Of a stretch of DNA of 64,000 bases, positions 62,938 to 64,000 are shown piece after piece. The stretch is from contig OZ038382.1 in assembly GCA_964036045.1 (NCBI GenBank), positions 102,488,357-102,552,356 of the forward strand, in the 5' to 3' direction. Source of the stretch: Eutreptiella sp. 'Long Island Sound 2002'. Its lineage: Eukaryota > Euglenozoa > Euglenophyceae > Eutreptiales > Eutreptiaceae. Position 1 is the stretch's first letter; every line of letters starts with the position of its first letter. The notes under the pieces were generated by a model, which ran no database searches, had not been told where the DNA came from, and worked only from the letters and a program-made list of their open reading frames with translations. The translations under genes were made by a program, and so were the position numbers.

Positions 62938-64000
62938 GCTCAGTTGGTGACCCTGTCATTTCCGAATGCAGGGGGGTTTAGTCGATGCCAATAAGATATG
63001 TTAGACGCATAAGACTTGACTGCGAATCTGGGGCATAACCCGGTTGAAGTCGGGCACAATTGCCCGAAACTTGAGTGTGCGGATTTTTGGCAATTTTTAA
63101 CCATTTTTCATATTGTTACCCCAAGGAACACTATGTTCAGCCCTGCCGTGCACGCCGGACGCATGGACCAATGGACAGTATGTGGTATGTTGCTTATGTA
63201 TTTTGGTCCCCAGGACTTACATGCCACATGGACCGACCAACGCGCCCACCCACCAGGAGTTAGCTCAAAGTGAGTGTTGGACACTTTGCCATTTTGTCGC
63301 TTGTGGACTCAACTTAGGCCACCACCCTGCTATGGCCCACGGATCTCCGGGAGCCAAGTACGTGTGGGCCCACATTAGACTCCCAGTGGGTCCCACCCTG
63401 AATGCTGAGTCCCGTCTGCAAGCCATCATGGATGAATACCCTCAGGCATACTTTCATTTTTGGCTCATTTTTTGGTTTGTCAAATCACACCTTTTGCGAA
63501 CCCAATTTCAGCCCCGGAAGTAGTCTTTTGGCGCCCTCATATCTCAAGGCCCATAAGAAGCCTGGACTTAATTTGGCATCTTGCACTTAGATATGAGTCA
63601 CAGGTCCCACCTCCTCTTTCATGAGCCATAGGCTCATCCTTGGCAGTCCCGGACGCTCAAGAGGATCACCCCCATTTCTGCACCAAGATTAGGTTGTCAC
63701 CACCCCTTGAATCGGTTTGGAGGTCAAAGTGGGAATAGGGTCAGGGACTGAAGCGACCTTCCTCCTTTTGAATATCCCAGTCCTGACCTCGCCTGCCATG
63801 TGTGCTTGGTGACCTACTCTCATTCTTTTGTCACATATGGTGCCCTACCTTTGTTGCTTTTCTAATGTTGATTGCATCTGCTTCCTTCCCAACCATTGTT
63901 GTGTACATCCGCCACGCAGTACCCTCCACACACCCAAGTGATCCTCATCGACTTCTTGCACCTGGCTCGTGTGACTGTCCAAGCGTGTGCAGATGTTCAG
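62938..64000. other. Terminal stretch without recognised gene
   Basis: Moderate GC, with several short ORFs. The longest (63113-63523, +) has an unremarkable composition and no conserved partner in the window, so I do not call it. No repeat, RNA gene or mobile element recognised. Confidence 0.5.

Noticed and set aside
63113-63523. 136-codon ORF near the window end
   Set aside because: No conserved copy, no domain, no splice or start support; length is within chance for this composition.

Overview
The window is repeat-dense nuclear DNA of a eukaryote, most likely a dinoflagellate (Symbiodiniaceae-like). That call rests on the style of the sequence: chromodomain-bearing Ty3 elements, many AGC-type microsatellites, GT-AG introns carrying CAATTG palindromes, and large low-complexity GC-rich blocks. 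No marker gene or spliced-leader sequence confirms it, so the taxon is an inference. Nothing bacterial is present (no operons, CRISPR or Shine-Dalgarno sites).

The backbone is three full-length Ty3/gypsy chromovirus LTR retrotransposons on the + strand. Each has two LTRs, a 5-bp target-site duplication, an initiator-Met-tRNA-like primer site, a polypurine tract and gag-pol. Element 1 (1941-13374, TSD ACCAA, LTRs nearly identical) has intact gag and pol. Element 2 (16185-26459, TSD CCCAT) is a different lineage whose coding region is one reading frame cut by six in-frame stops. Element 3 (42884-54106, TSD GGGAG) is related to element 1 but has two nonsense codons in gag and an 11-bp insertion in pol. 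In all three, a Dam-like N6-adenine methyltransferase-type domain lies between protease and reverse transcriptase, and the RT catalytic motif reads HIDD. Elements 1 and 3 appear to express pol by same-frame stop-codon readthrough (UGA-CGG and UAG-GGG). They also share a conserved, structured 3' noncoding region, including a pseudoknot-like arrangement.

Elements 1 and 2 sit inside older minus-strand coding sequence. Removing element 2 and one TSD restores an uninterrupted frame between 26988 and 14837. Removing element 1 also joins an open frame. These host or older-transposon genes carry introns and are themselves partly decayed.

From 27.36 kb to 35.3 kb lies a degenerate tandem family with AGC microsatellites. 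It is broken by two arrays of a GCGACAGG-type repeat that flank a small multi-exon gene fragment. From 35.3 to 60.4 kb lies a very large GC-rich inverted repeat. Its left arm is C-rich and its right arm is G-rich on the + strand, and element 3 is inserted in the right arm. Each arm carries copies of two genes, a proline-rich protein and an RS (Arg-Ser)-repeat protein. The left arm is bounded by ~0.66-kb inverted repeats ending in AGGT repeats. A ~2.4-kb block with conserved hairpins (32.87-35.3 kb) recurs in direct orientation at 60.4-62.9 kb. The last kilobase has no recognisable gene.
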